Positions 35,583-48,051 of a stretch of DNA of 64,000 nt are shown one piece after another. The notes below the pieces were generated by a model. That model saw only the letters and a program-made list of their open reading frames with translations. It did not search any database and was not told where the DNA came from. The translations under genes were made by a program, and so were the position numbers. Numbering within the stretch: position 1 is the stretch's first letter; every line of letters starts with the position of its first letter. The DNA lies in the NCBI RefSeq assembly GCF_010093535.1, contig NW_022985216.1, forward strand, positions 275,029-339,028, written 5' to 3'. This DNA comes from Lindgomyces ingoldianus. Taxonomy: Eukaryota; Ascomycota; Dothideomycetes; Pleosporales; Lindgomycetaceae.

Positions 35583-36569
35583 ATGACTACCCCTCTCCCC
35601 TTACACGTCAAAACCGTCCTCATAACTGACTGCAGCAACGCCGGCATCGGCTCCTCCCTCGCCCAATCCTTCGCCTCAAACCCTAACCTTCACGTCTACG
35701 CCACCTCCCGCAGCCTCTCCACCATGACCCATCTCGCCGACCTCAAGCTCCCGAACGTGACTCTCCTTCAACTAGACGTCACATCTGCCCTCAGCATCGC
35801 TTCCGCTAGATCCGCCGTCCGCGAGAGATCCGACTACAAGCTAGATTACCTAGTTAATAGCGCTGGTTGCGGATACACAATGCCATATCTGGATTCCGAC
35901 ACCGATATCTGCCGGCACCTATTCGATGTAAATGTCTGGGGACCTATGCAAGTTACTCAAGCCTTGATGCCGATGTTAGTGAAATCGTAGGGAACGATTG
36001 TGATGATAGAGAGTACGGCGGAATTGTTAGGTGTCCCGTTTGCAGGCGCGTATTGTGGAAGTAAAGCAGCATTGAGGATGACGAGTGAGAGTTTGAGGGC
36101 GGAGGTGGGGTCGTTGGGGGTCAGGGTCTTATCTGTTACTCCTGGATTTGTGGGCTCTAATTGGTAGGTGTGGTTGTTTTCAGCTTTTGCATTGCGCTTC
36201 TAATCTGGCCTTGGGCGGTGTGGGAAGGCCGACTCGTGACTAAGGTTCAACAATGTCCCAAACTTCAAACTCTCGGACGAGTCGCTTTATAAACCTATTG
36301 CAAAGCAAATCGAAACTAGGGTAAAAGGGTTGAACAATTCCAAGAACATGGATGCGAGAGTGTATGCAGATCGCGTTGTGAGAGATATTTTGGCTGGGAA
36401 GCAAGGAAGAGTGTATAGTGGAGAGAAGGCGACTTTGGTGGCTTTTGTATTGGCGTGGCTGCCGCAGTGGATAGTGGTGAGTATACATCTTCTGGAGACT
36501 AGAGTTTGGGTAGGTTGGTGGTAAAAGAGTGAGCTGATTTGCTTTTAGGATCGAATTGCAATTAGATAG
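35583..36569 (+). pseudogene. AYR1-like short-chain dehydrogenase with one in-frame TAG
   Basis: Three exons (35583..36163, 36245..36476, 36549..36569) read as a full-length SDR of about 275 codons except for a TAG at 35988-35990 (codon 136). The Rossmann start VLITDCSNAGIGSSLA, NSAGCG, the loop LVKS and, after the stop and in the same frame, GTIVMIESTAELLGVPF plus AYCGSKAAL (catalytic Ser, Tyr and Lys) are all intact. It continues VLSVTPGFVGSNWFNNVP to a normal C-terminus. This pattern is typical of 1-acyl-dihydroxyacetone-phosphate reductases (yeast Ayr1) and related fungal SDRs. Introns are GTAGGT...AAG (81 bp) and GTGAGT...TAG (72 bp). A stop at one position with everything else intact points to a recent nonsense change (CAG to TAG would do it), readthrough, RNA editing or a sequence error. 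It is called a pseudogene provisionally. Confidence 0.8.
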
Positions 36570-37008
36570 ACGGGCTTGGACGTTCTAGGAGGACAGAGTG
36601 GTAAATAGGGCCGGCGTAATGCACCCTCATGTCCACCATTATTTTTCCCTGTCGATTCATTGGAGTGATTTCAGCAACAGCAACGCCAACCTCCATGGAT
36701 GCCCATGCGTGCGAATAAAGTTTCCAGCCACGTGGGTATGGGTCCGTCCGTGGCTTGTCCCAACCACCTATCACATATTAGCCAAGTGGGACGTAATCTC
36801 TCAAAAAAAGACAATTCGTGTCTGGATGCTGCTGTCATGCTCATGAAGAAACGCTCCTTAAATCCCAAACCCCTTACTGAAATCTCAAAGCAAACCCTTT
36901 TTCACGAATGGGGTATATTTTCACATCCCAATGCTTCGCTCGCAATGCCTACGAAACCCCCGCCCAGCCTAGCGGTTCGGAACGAACCATAAACCCCCTT
37001 CCCTAAAT
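36570..37008. other. 439-bp convergent gap
   Basis: Between the convergent SDR and methyltransferase genes. No gene seen. Confidence 0.45.
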
Positions 37009-38583
37009 TTAGTCGACCGCATCTAACGGTTTCTGCGCGTATATGATGTACCAATTATGCTGGATCCGCATTTTCGGATTTTTGAATGCTGGGCGAAGTT
37101 TCGCGCAGAGCACTTTGACTTCTTCGGGAGACCAACCCCAGGCGTTGGTGTATATACGGAGTGTCATTCCTTCGAGGTTGTCAAGAAATTGGATGAGGTT
37201 GAAGGCGCCGACTTCTTTCTGTTCAAGAGGTTAGGTTGAAGTACTCGGATGGAGGAGGGAGAATTGCGGACCAGCATTTTATCCTTTGGCCAGGTGCCTA
37301 TTGGGAATGGGAGCGTTTTGGATTGGATATTAACGAAGCCAGCATCTTTTACCCAGCCTTCGATCTTTGGCCTAACTACTAATCAGCGAAATGAATTGTT
37401 AGGCGGTGGGGTATGTGTTTATCATACCCTGGATCGGGCTCTACGCCAAACTTCTTCAGCCCTTCTCTGATCTTGGACGCCCACTCCTCGACGAGGTTCC
37501 CGGGCTTATAATCGCCGTTGCTAGAGGTGTAGAACATGGTATCGAAATCCTGGAACTCGACCCAGCCGCCCGGTTTGGTGAATCTGGGCAACGTCAACGA
37601 ACTTGATGTTTTCCAAACTCGCAAAGGATGAGATTAACTCACTTGTAGGCCTGTTGCATCATCTTTGGCCTAGCATGTATTAGCCAACGTTGGTAATTTG
37701 GGAGTTGAAAAAGTACCAATCTCTTATGGAACACGCAAGATATCGACTGTGTATAAAGTCAAACTTGGACGAGTAAACCCATTCATCTTCCAAGTCATCG
37801 ACTTCAAATTTGACATTCGGTGGTACTAGAGAGGGTTGGATGGGGCTGATATCGTTGCCTAATATCTCTGCGGACGGGTACTACAGGTTGTGAGCGTTAT
37901 TGGATGTAGGGAGTGTACGAGGATTTACTTTGTCTCCTAGACGAGGCGTCAGTAGGGGATATAAAATACAGAGAGGTGAATTCACGTACCCATGTCGATT
38001 GCCCAGATCCCTGTACCTGTTCCAATATCGAGGATTCTCTGGGGATGGTCCCCTATTGGGGCAAGGTGGAGTTCACCGCCGAGTCGTAAGGATTGAATGT
38101 GGTGGTAGAGGTCGAGTCGGTCATTTTCTTCCTTCACAGGGGTTAACGGACTGGAAGACTAGGCCCAATTAGCAATTAGGGGTCCTACGTCGTCGTTTGG
38201 GAAGAAGTATTTGGCGCCTTCGTCCTTGAAGCCGTGGTACCGTCTCCCATTCTCAAAGCGATAGCTATTTGATCAGGATCTAACCTCCTGCCACGGACAT
38301 TGCGTGGGACTCACTTCAAAACCGTAGACTTCAGCGATGTGGTATAACTTTCTCTGCGCAAGAGTTAGACGAACATATAGCTAGGAGTTATCATTAGACA
38401 AACTCACAAATCATCCCCATATGCAGAATCCGAGTCGGAGGCCTGTAGTCGAGCGTTAGTCCAGCTGTAAGAGCCGTTCTCAATCGGGCATTGCACCTCA
38501 ACCGACTCGGCTTCGATGCCGACATTCGGGACCTCCATTTGCGGCTGCTCCTCAGCCGGTGGTGCGGCGCTCGAGGAAGCCAT
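37009..38583 (-). CDS. LaeA-like SAM-dependent methyltransferase
   Basis: Ten exons are inferred: 38408..38583, 38315..38353, 38189..38264, 37990..38131, 37929..37936 (8 nt), 37717..37880, 37643..37669, 37428..37583, 37272..37371 and 37009..37218. All are in phase and give 365 residues. The N-terminus is disordered, followed by the family hallmark NYRFENGRRYHGFKDEGAKY. SAM-binding motif I is [20 protein letters not shown]. Then come ILGNDISPIQPSLVPPNVKF, FDFIHSRYLACSIRDW, TKPGGWVEFQDFD and a C-terminal IYTNAWGWSPEEVKVLCAKL. The closest general group is the fungal class related to LaeA and to TAM-type enzymes, many of which modulate secondary metabolism. Whether this one is regulatory or acts on a small molecule cannot be told. 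No biosynthetic backbone gene is near. Confidence 0.9.
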
Positions 38584-41276
38584 TTCAAGGCCTTCGCAGG
38601 GTCAAAAAGGTATGTGACAGAGGTGGAGTTGCAGTGGGATGTCGCCAGTAAGGTCGAATTCCGTCAGCACGCGTGGGTTTGGGTAAGGAAGAGTTCAAAT
38701 AGGCGCGGGGGCCCAGATTTACCGTGCGCACGCAGGTGTCACGGTACGGCCTGCTGCGCTGTTCAGTGATTCTCGAGCACTGGGGTTCAGGGCAACAGGG
38801 GGGGAAGCCCCAAGCTCCATAAGCGTTTGGCGACATAGGCTCACTCGGTCAGCCATCCTGAAGCGGGAGCATCGCGCGCCTGTCAGCCCGTCAAGGAGCG
38901 GCCCACGCACTCCAGGACACCATCGTCGAATGACAGCGCACCGCATATCAGGTCCGCGGCCACTAGCATTGAGACCGGTCCAAGCGGAGAGCGAGCCGTC
39001 TGACGATTCTAACCGAGCGACTGACTGGGGGCGGCGGCTGGCGAAGAGACCGCCTGCTTCCCCACCGTTTTCTTATATCAACCCTCTGTTAACGCGAAGG
39101 GAACAAGGAGATGGTGTGGTCTATTTTTACCCCTTCTCTCGAACTTGAACTCAACTTTTACCATGTCAAACGCTATTCAAAGCTCGTCCTGTCGTCGAAC
39201 TGTTTTCTCGTGCGAGACAATTCCCTTCGACTCCCCTAAACCCCTCATTAGCAATTTCCAAGAAGCACCGAGCGGACGGTGAGGCAATACAGTACATACA
39301 TAACCTCTCACGCTCTTATTAGTTTGCTGTGCCGCATGCAAATCCATATACTTCTCCATCCACTTCTCACACAACAGTAAAACCTAACGCAAGTTTGTCA
39401 CACTACTTTGCGACTAACCAACCAACCAACCGATGGTAACCACTCCTCTTCAGCCAACACTCACGAACAATCACCTTCGACCTGCACTCTGCAACTAAGC
39501 AGCCCCCTTGACTTGATATGAACAGGTCCTTCGGTCAGCGAGCCAAGCATTGCATCCACATCTGCCGTGTGGAGCAACATTCACGTCGCGCAAGTCGCTT
39601 GACCTTGTTAACATGTGTGGCCCCACGTTTTCCCGGCCACCTGCGTTCACACACCATCGTAATCGGGTGTTCGATTCGTCCTCACTAGTGTTAGCATTGC
39701 ACAGCAGACGGCTCAAATACGAGATGTATGCGAAAACGACCAGAGCGCGCCCATCTGGTTGTGCACTTGCTGCTTGCGACTGGCTTCCCGAATTCTGCCT
39801 CATCATGTATCATCATGTATCGATGAACTATCGGGGACGGCATTACCTCAGACTGCGCGAGTTTGCGGCAGACGAGTTCACCGTTCAGGAACAAACTTTC
39901 CACCCATCAGCCTCTCCCGTCCATCGTTCGTTCATCATGTGCATACCTCCACCAATCCACTCCCTTTCTCACCTTCCCGGGCCTGGCTAAGACTACTTGT
40001 TCAGGAAGTCGGTCACCATCCCGACCTCACCGCCTCATGCATCGATCGATCTTGAAACTCACCCGCGGGTATCGCTGAAGAGATTACATCTCGTGCATGA
40101 TTGTTGCGTCTCTGGAACGAATTCGCATCACCACCTGCAAGAGAACCTCCTGAAAACCCGTGTCACTATGGCGGAAACGCCACAATATTTTCTCTTGGCA
40201 AATTCATCGTTGCACGGCATGCAACTAAAAATCCTCAAGATTCTTGATTTTCTGGCCGATGTTGATTGTTCAACAGCTACCACTTTCCATTCATTCCTGT
40301 TTTGTCTTCACACCTTCAATATGTCTGCCAAGCTTATGAACCAATCACTTCCATCTCACCATTCCTTTTCTACCCGGGAGGACCTCTCTCCCTGATACGC
40401 ATAATCCATGCAGTACAATTCAGTGATGGATGTTTGATTTTAGATCAAAGCCATGCTAACCTACCCCCCCATTCCGTATTAACAACCCAATCTCCTTGTC
40501 AGCATAATTTCTCCCAAATACCACGTTCAGGCAAACCCTTCGCTATAACTTCTCTATTCACCTTCTAGGAGTGAACATAGGATCCATTCGCTTATCGACA
40601 GATTGCCTACTCAGTAAGCAAACAACTCAGTCAACGCCTTTGCATTAGACATTTAGTTAGTATTGAATGACCCAGAAGCCTAACTAGAAAACGATCTTAT
40701 CTTTAAGTAAATAACTTGTAAGTTATCGGCACACTACCAACAAAGCCGACATTACAACCCAGAACCCCATTCACCTCACATGGCTTTTCAACATCTCAAT
40801 TTTAATCTCGATCTCATTCATAAACATCAAACTTTTATCCCACCGCCAAGCGTCGCAACCCAAAAAATAAACGAGAAACTCAACCCAAGACCAATGACCT
40901 TGAGTCTCTCTCCTTTGCTATTCCACTTCGATGATTGCAGCGCAAACTTATGCACAGAACCATCCTATCTCATCTCTTGTGATACAGAGATAAGATCAGC
41001 AATCTCCTACGAATAGAAAAAAAAAATGCGATGAGAGATTTACAATCCCACCCTTCTCGCCAGCAAATGAGAACAGAGTAGAGGAAGGTGTGAAAAGCGC
41101 AAATGACCGCAAAATCTGCAATAGAAATGAAGGAAAAGCAAAGGAAAAGCCGTAAGCCCGAAGCCATATTTCAGACCCCGATCATCCATCATAAGATTCC
41201 ACGCCTTTCCCCCCAGCTGCCCACCGCCTCACCGCACCATCATCTCCATCTCCTTCTTATCCTCTTCCAACTCTCC
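38584..41276. other. 2.7-kb intergenic stretch
   Basis: No gene supported. An (ACCA)n-like microsatellite lies at about 39415-39432. The rest is CT-rich to AT-rich, and short ORFs on both strands carry no family features. It separates the methyltransferase upstream region from the end of the KH-domain gene. Confidence 0.45.
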
Positions 41277-44200
41277 CTACTTCCTTCCCCCCACACCCGC
41301 ACCCCTCCCCACAACCTCCAATATCAACCGTCTCGCCTCCTCAACCCCCTCCCTAGTCCCCACAATCTCGATCGCCTCATCCTTTGCCTGGTCCCTTGGC
41401 ACCTGCACTCTCGTCCCCGTCTTCTTCCTAATCCCATTAATGGTATTACCACCACTCCCCACAACTAACCTATAACTCCTCGGATCCGGTAAAATCAGAT
41501 ACCCAGTCGAAGAAGGCTTTGAATTCGCTTCAATAGCCGACTCAACCGCTTGGCGCGCACGCGGGAGATTGTCGGCAGGGCCACGGAGGATCCATGGAAT
41601 TGTGGCGGGAGAGGAGCTGGGGTGGTTGGGGTTATTGTCGACAATTTCCCAGGAATATTTTTCTTCGGCGCCAGAGGCTGTGTCGTCGTCTGTAATGAGA
41701 GGAAGGGTGTTACCATTAGCGCCTTTGCGCGCCTTTCCGCCTTCCGCAGGAGACGGTCGCGGTGGAACCTGTTGACCTCCGTGATCGACAGTGACTTTGT
41801 GCTCGTTCCGTAGACGACGGAAGAACTGGCCATTATCGGAGATGGAATGATGAAGATGGAGTGGAACCTGGATTGTCTCGCCTTCCTGGCCCTTGACGAG
41901 GTCGAGAATGTGCTGTTTCGCGTTCTCCACTTGAGCGGGCTCACCAGTGATCTTGACCTGGTTGCGTGCAGCACCAGTGGTGCCCTGTTTGGGAATATCC
42001 AGCTGGACGCCGAATTGACTCTCGAGGTTTCGGCGCGCCTCGCCACCTCGACCGATTAGGATGCGGTGTTTGTCTGGAGAGACATCGATAGTCTCGGTGA
42101 TCTGACTATCGAGCGAAGCGGCCTGAGCCTGGATCGAAGCCACAATCTTCTCGACGACAGCCTTCGGTCCTTCGACACGAATTGTGGAATCGTCAGAATC
42201 AGCACGAGGGAAGCGGACCATGCGGGCAAGGTCACGAGCGTTATCGGGACCACCAGCAGATGTGACAATCGTGCGTATGTTAGAGCCTAAGTGATGTAAG
42301 CAATTTGTTACATAAAATCAGGGAGAAGACCTAAATATATATATGTAAAGGTAAAATAAAAAAAATAAAAAAAGGGATTGCTTACCACTACCACCGATCA
42401 GCGTCCTATGATGCTTCCTGTCTACATCGATAATTTTAACGACTGTATCATCAAACACCTTCGCGCGCTCTTGGAGGAGCTTCTTAGCTTCCTCCACCTG
42501 CTTCTTAGTTCCCCTAAGCCTTATCTCCGCTCGACCTGATGGGTCAGCACCTTCGCGAGCGCCAGGAACGTCAATCTGACAGCCAGTAGCAAGTCGGAGA
42601 TTCTCCATCTCCCTCCCACCAGATCCGATCAGGGATGGAACTTGACTCTGCGCAACAGACACAGTATCCGAGTACGAGTTGTCAATGGTCCACTGGAGAA
42701 GATTCAGGAGCTCGTCACGGGCTTCGTCGGCACCTTTACGTGGACCTCGGATGACGACTTCGTCGGGACCTTGGGAACGGAAGTTCTTCTGAGAAGCCCC
42801 GCCCTCGGTCGCAGCATCATCATCATTGGCATGATTGGTGGTGCGAGGGAAATTGATGCGGACATTGTACCGGTCTTGGAGGCGATTGACCTGGCTGCCT
42901 TTGGCACCAATCAAGTCACGGTGATACTGAGACTTGATCTTCAACGTATGGGTAGCCTCATCCTCCAGTCTCTTTGCCAAAGCCATGATATGTGTCTTGC
43001 AAGCGTTGGCCTTTGCCTGCGGGCCTTTGAGCTCAACCTTCCCGTCATTGACTTGAATGTCGACATCAAACTCGTCACGTAGCTTTCGGATATTCTCACC
43101 GCGCTTCCCGATAAGGAAGTTGGCAAATTTTTGCGGGAAGTCGAAAGTCATTGTGAACCCACGCTCCAGCTCGTCCTTCTCTTCTTGCTCAACGAAAGCA
43201 AGGATCTTTGCAGTCAGATCATCGACAGCGTTTGAAGGACCACGCAGAGCAAGGCTAGTGTTAGAATGCCTCCGCGCCTGAGGTCGTCTGTCGCCGAAAA
43301 GAACCTGGACTGGAATTACGTCCCGGGGAAGAGAGGATTGTTCTCGATCTACATATCGGCGAATCTTGTCGTGGAACTTCGGTGGTGCTTCCAATTCACT
43401 CGAGACAATGTTTTGCTGGGCGGTCGTAATGCTCTGGATGAACTGTTGAGCCTGTTGAAGTGCTTGCTTGTACGCCTGTACCTCGGCGGGCGGTGGGGGG
43501 CCACGAGGGATAATATAATCTGCCGAAGGAGTGGTGCCTTCATATACAAGGATAAGCTCAGGAGACTCATCGTCGGAGTCAGAAGGGAAAACAACATGAA
43601 CACCCGTGTCGTCACGAATGTGTTGGGCATTCCGCTGCTGTAGGAACTGATGATAGAAAGGATCGACGTCAACGGTGGAAAATCTGCTTGGGGGGTGGCC
43701 TGCAAAGACACTCTGGATGTCTCCACGTGCCTTCATTGTGTTCTTACCGTTCCTAGCGTAGATTTCCCAAGCTGTTGGACCATCGCGGTCCGTGGGTACT
43801 ACAATGCTCGCCTCGTGCATGCGCTCCAGTTCTGCTAGAGCTTGGCGTTGTCGAAGATAGCGAGTTAAGTTGCGAGCATGGGTTTGGGCGTGTGCGCCAC
43901 GATGTTCGCGAGCACAGTCAACCATGGCCATCTGCATGCTAGCTGCCAGATCCTCCAGCTTGTTCACACCATTCTCGATCTTATCCGGAGGGCCCACGAC
44001 ATAGATGGTTTCGCTATCGTCAGTGCTTGGAGGAATGATGATAGAACAGCCGGTCTCTTCCAGGAAGTCATGTAGGGAACCTCCGCGATCACCGACGATG
44101 AACTGATGTCGGCCACGTTCGATAGAGCGCTGTTCGATAGCCAATTGCCGGCGGAGCTGCTCCACCTGACGCTCCAGCTGTGCCTGCACCTCCTGGGCGG

Positions 44201-45460
44201 CAGTTCGGTCTCCTGAGATTTGAATGGGGAACTTTGCCTGAGGAACGAAGGGAATTGGTTGGTTGCGTGGGACCTGGGGAGGGGCTTGAGTATCCCAGGT
44301 CGTGTAGTGCGGAATCTGGACACGAACATCCCGGCCTTGCTCCAGGTTGTTGATAAGGGCATTGTGAGGGCCGGCAAGGAAAGGGTAGTATTCAGCAGGG
44401 ATGTCTTTCAATCGCATATTGACGGTGGAGGTGCGCTCGTTGACAATTGCTTCAATCTCCCGGCGGGCCATCTCGGCGGTGAGCGCATTCCCCTCGATGT
44501 GTACATCGACCATAGAGTCCTCATCCTCTGCAATTTCCTGCTTTGGAATGTTGACACGGGCTCCAGTTCGTTTGATGATCTCCTGGATTTTAGAGCCTTG
44601 ACGACCGATGATGAAGGCGCGGACAGAGGCAGGCACCGAGACCTTAATGGATTGCTATGCCACGTCAGCCCACAGCCCTCCGGAAACGCAGAGCACCAGC
44701 AGGTGGATTGGGGGGGAGGGTGAGGGCATACCTTCGAACCAAGTTCGTTTGCAATATCCTTGAGAGACTGGCGAACAGCATCAACCGGTCCAGTTGCCTC
44801 AAAAATAACAAGTCCGCCAGGGCCCGACTTTTGTTCCAGCCTTGCCTTAGACCGCTTGTTGATATCACGAATGATATCGCCGAGGGGCTTCTTGAGTTGC
44901 TGACGCGGGATGAGCTGCGACGGGTGGAATGAGATCTGTTCCTTGTGCTTTCCGGGAAGGGACATGGACGGGAGCGCAGGGCCGCGGCCTACGGGCAGAG
45001 ACACAGGGGTGCCCATGCCGGAGGCCGGGGTGGAGGCACGGGAGGTGGCATTGCTCTGTCCGTTGGTAGAACCATTGAGTCCATTCGAGGTGAGTGACGC
45101 AGGCTTCTTGCCCCAGGCTGGCGGCACAGAAGCCTGGGGGCGGGGTTTGACGGGTCCCAAGGCCGGGAAGAGCTCCTCGGAGGCTGTGTTCAATGGGACA
45201 TTGGCAGAGGCCTTCTTAGCCGGAGCAGCCGCGTCGCCAGCCTTTTGCTTGCCAGCTGCCTTGTCACTAGGCATAGTAGCAGGAGCTGCACCATCAGCTG
45301 CATCGGCCTTGAGAGGAGCCGACGGGGGGGGATGGGCAATATCCTCCTCATCGACAATGTCCTCAACCGTGGCATGGTGGTCGTGCTGTTCCATGAGCAT
45401 TTGAGCCGGGGTCAGGCCCTCGGGGGCGGAGGAACCGCCAGTAGCAATCTCTGGTGCCAT
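41277..45460 (-). CDS. SCP160: Scp160/vigilin-type multi-KH RNA-binding protein
   Basis: Three exons, 44732..45460, 42386..44654 and 41277..42286, give 1335 residues. The ~150-residue N-terminus is low-complexity. It is followed by a string of KH domains with GxxG loops still readable: IIGRQGSKIQEI, IVGDRGGSLHDF, LIGKRGENIRKL, LIGAKGSQVNRL, LIGSGGREMENL, LIGGSGSNIRTI (split by the second intron), LIGRGGEARRNL and VVGSGGNTINGI. Degenerate KH units lie between. Vigilins (yeast Scp160) bind mRNAs and polysomes at the ER, affect codon-biased translation efficiency and ploidy control. The 99-bp second intron is unusually A/T-rich on the plus strand (a run of AAATAAAAAA) but has normal GTAAGC and TTAG ends. 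Confident family assignment. Confidence 0.95.
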
Positions 45461-46313
45461 TGTAAGAATTATCCGTTCGAGTTGACCAAAGGGTGGTTCG
45501 CGGAGACAGTCGGGGGAAGGGGGGCTAGCGAAGAAGCAGCGCCACGACGGAGGTGGGTAGTAGAGCTGGGGGTGCGAGGGTAATTAAGGGGTCTAGGAGA
45601 GACGGTCAGTCGATGAGATGTTCGTGCAGGGAAAGCTGGTGAGAGTCGAGAATTAGGCGTCATGAGGAGCGTTTGGAGCTTACAAAGTTTTGCTGGGGAT
45701 GCTCGAGCAGTGCCAGGAAAAGAAACGCGGACTCGGAATCAATGTGATTAGGCAAAGAGCATGATGCAGCGAGCAAGGTATCAATGCTAGGGTGATGCAA
45801 ATGCACTGCTTTGCAGCTCACAGTCTAGAGGCAAGGCAATGGCGGATAGTCGTGAAGGTGATGGCGAAGTCGATGGTCATCTTGAAATGCTAGAAGTGGC
45901 TCCAATTTCGAGCGTCGCCAAGACTCACGTGGGAACGGGTATCCGCTTACGTACCACGGCTAGTTGCTTTTACCCTGGTCGTACATTCATCTGGCTATCA
46001 TCCCGAACGAAGCACAATGTCATCAGAGAAGCAATTCAATTCAAAATCCATTTGTCACAGTTCCCAGCTATAGCTCCAGCGAGCAGAAAAAATTGAAGAA
46101 AGAGTGGGATATAAGGGCACTTCGTAAAGACGCCAGCTGTCCCCAGAGACCGGCTAGTAAAAGGCAAGCCCGGCGAAAAAGTAACCATACTCCGAAAAGG
46201 GCAAGAATCCAAAAATGTTGCAAACAAGAAAATAATCCCCCTTCCTATACCCCCATCGTCCCTCGTTCCAATCTCAACTCCCCTCTCCCCAATCTCATCA
46301 TCCCTCTCCCCAT
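45461..46313. other. 853-bp intergenic
   Basis: Upstream of SCP160 and downstream of a small secreted protein. No gene seen. Confidence 0.45.
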
Positions 46314-46826
46314 CTAGCCCCCCCTCCTTGGCCTCATCTCATACTGAACGTATCCCGCCGGCTTAATACCCGCTGGGTCAAGAAAATGCCCCGCTGTGGC
46401 CACCGAATACCCAGTGCCCTCAGGAATACAATAAGTATCCCCCAATTTCCCCTCCGTCGCCATTGTTTTAAACTGCTTCGTACATTGATCATGTGAGATC
46501 CAAGTGGGCGCCTCTTTAATCCCCGCCCTCACCACGCTGATCTTGAACACCCAGTGGATGGGGGCACCATTGTCGAATGCGGGCAGCGAGACCGTGCCGA
46601 CGAGGGGCTTGTTGACGCTGACTTCGACGCCCTCGGGGGCTGTGATGAAGCCGTCGCAGAAGGAAGCAACGCCCATGAGGTAGGATGCAATGGTTGGCCC
46701 GTGCAGTTCGGTTTTGGAACAGGCCCCTGGCTCTTTTCGTGGGGACAGTGTGTTTTCAGAGACGGGTAGGCCTAGGGTTGTGGTAGCACTGAGGCTGAGG
46801 AGGGTAATAAGCTTTTTGAACATCAT
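46314..46826 (-). CDS. small secreted protein, about 170 residues
   Basis: A single-exon ORF. I start at the MM pair at 46824-46826 (MMFKKLITLLSLSATTTLG), which gives a clean signal peptide; seven further upstream codons are in frame. The mature region contains four Cys (GACSKTEL, SFCDGF, HDQCTKQF, DTYCIPEG), a KISVVRAGI strand-like core and a basic ending RPRRGG. The arrangement resembles fungal small secreted proteins with a beta-rich fold of the effector-like type. I do not recognise a named family. No neighbours suggest a pathway. Confidence 0.7.
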   Translation of the reverse strand: MMFKKLITLLSLSATTTLGLPVSENTLSPRKEPGACSKTELHGPTIASYLMGVASFCDGFITAPEGVEVSVNKPLVGTVSLPAFDNGAPIHWVFKISVVRAGIKEAPTWISHDQCTKQFKTMATEGKLGDTYCIPEGTGYSVATAGHFLDPAGIKPAGYVQYEMRPRRGG

Positions 46827-47752
46827 AGTCGGTAGATGTGAAGTCAAGGTTCAATAGTAGATTTTTTGTACAGCTGATTTGCTTCTTTTATGGTTCTTTC
46901 GTTCCAATGTCGAAGGCGTAGGTTGTTTCTTGTTTGTCGAAGTAGTCAAGTGGTAGATTTATATATACTTGGTAGCAGGGATGAATAATATGTGGCCGAC
47001 GCTTATTCTGCCTTGGTGCTAAATATTCTGAATAGCATTTCATTATTGATATAAAGATGAGGGTCGTTGATGACGAGTGCTTAGGCTTCCAAACAAAGAC
47101 CTTTCCCAAGGACTGCAAATACAGGTCGCCTATTGACAAGGGTATTATGAAAGGGACTCTACTCTGGAGACAAAGAACCCGGGGCCAGGTGCATCCAGAC
47201 CGCAGCCTCACGGCGGCAAATCCAGGGCCCTGTGAACAGGTGAATAAAGTAAGGTGAAAGAATAGTGAACTTATCAGCTAACATGGAACAAGTACAAGTC
47301 GCGAGCAGAATCGGTTTTCCGGTTTTTGCACTCCGATTTGTTCACACCGCACCGTCTTTTCGACAAGGGTCTTTCTGACTTCGTGTTAGCGTGCGCTGGA
47401 GGGAGCATGTGGAGCCTTCCTATGGCGCGTACACGTTAGAGTGCGATCACTGTGGCTCCCCATTACCATCTACTTGCGGCCGCTTGCATATAAAACGATC
47501 GACCCAGATATAGGTGCCGTTGAGAGTGATTTTAGGGCTCAATATCGCTAAGAGTCAGATAGGAACTACTTCTTAAAAAGCAGTAGATTTTTGGCTACCC
47601 ATGTTTTGTGTAGAACCCATCTTCGTGATAGAGCAATTAAAGGCACTAATGCATTAGTCTAGTTTAAATCTTCGGCGTCCTCCAACCTTTCTCGTCCCCT
47701 CATCATTTTTGTCAATCTATTGAAGATATTTGAGCCTATATCTGGGGCAATA
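46827..47752. other. AT-moderate intergenic stretch
   Basis: No gene recognised. Directly precedes the remnants at 47.75-48.3 kb. Confidence 0.45.
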
Positions 47753-47986
47753 TTATCCAGCTTGACATGAGGGATTTCTGTCGATAATGGTTCTTTCCTG
47801 ATGCCGCCATATACGCCAAGTTGAAAGCACTACAATGGTCAAAGGCATACTAATTACCCAGTATATCCAAAAACGTCTAGAGACAACCTTAGTTCCTTCA
47901 TTTGGATTTGATGATTGCGCTTTAACATCAGCCTGCCAATCAAACATTGACATACTGAACAGGGTCTTTTTGGTAAACAAATTCAT
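47753..47986 (-). pseudogene. fragment of a CorA-like membrane protein (C-terminal end)
   Basis: The fragment reads LFSMSMFDWQADVKAQ ... VVSRRFWIYWVISMPLTIVV LSTWRIW. This matches the C-terminal end of fungal CorA-like proteins, where a short hydrophobic stretch ending in FxMSxFxW is followed by an acidic/polar loop and a last membrane span (FWxYWxxxxPLTxxV). The part upstream that should hold the rest of the transporter is missing, and the sequence just upstream is a T-rich simple repeat (about 47996-48024). It is therefore called a truncated remnant. The assignment rests on the C-terminal pattern alone. Confidence 0.5.
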
Positions 47987-48051
47987 TAGCGACCAATTTT
48001 TATTTTTATTTTTATTTTATTTTTTGGCCAAGATGAACTATACGTACTGCT

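Noticed and set aside
39415..39432. ACCA microsatellite
   Set aside because: Short simple repeat of no evident significance.
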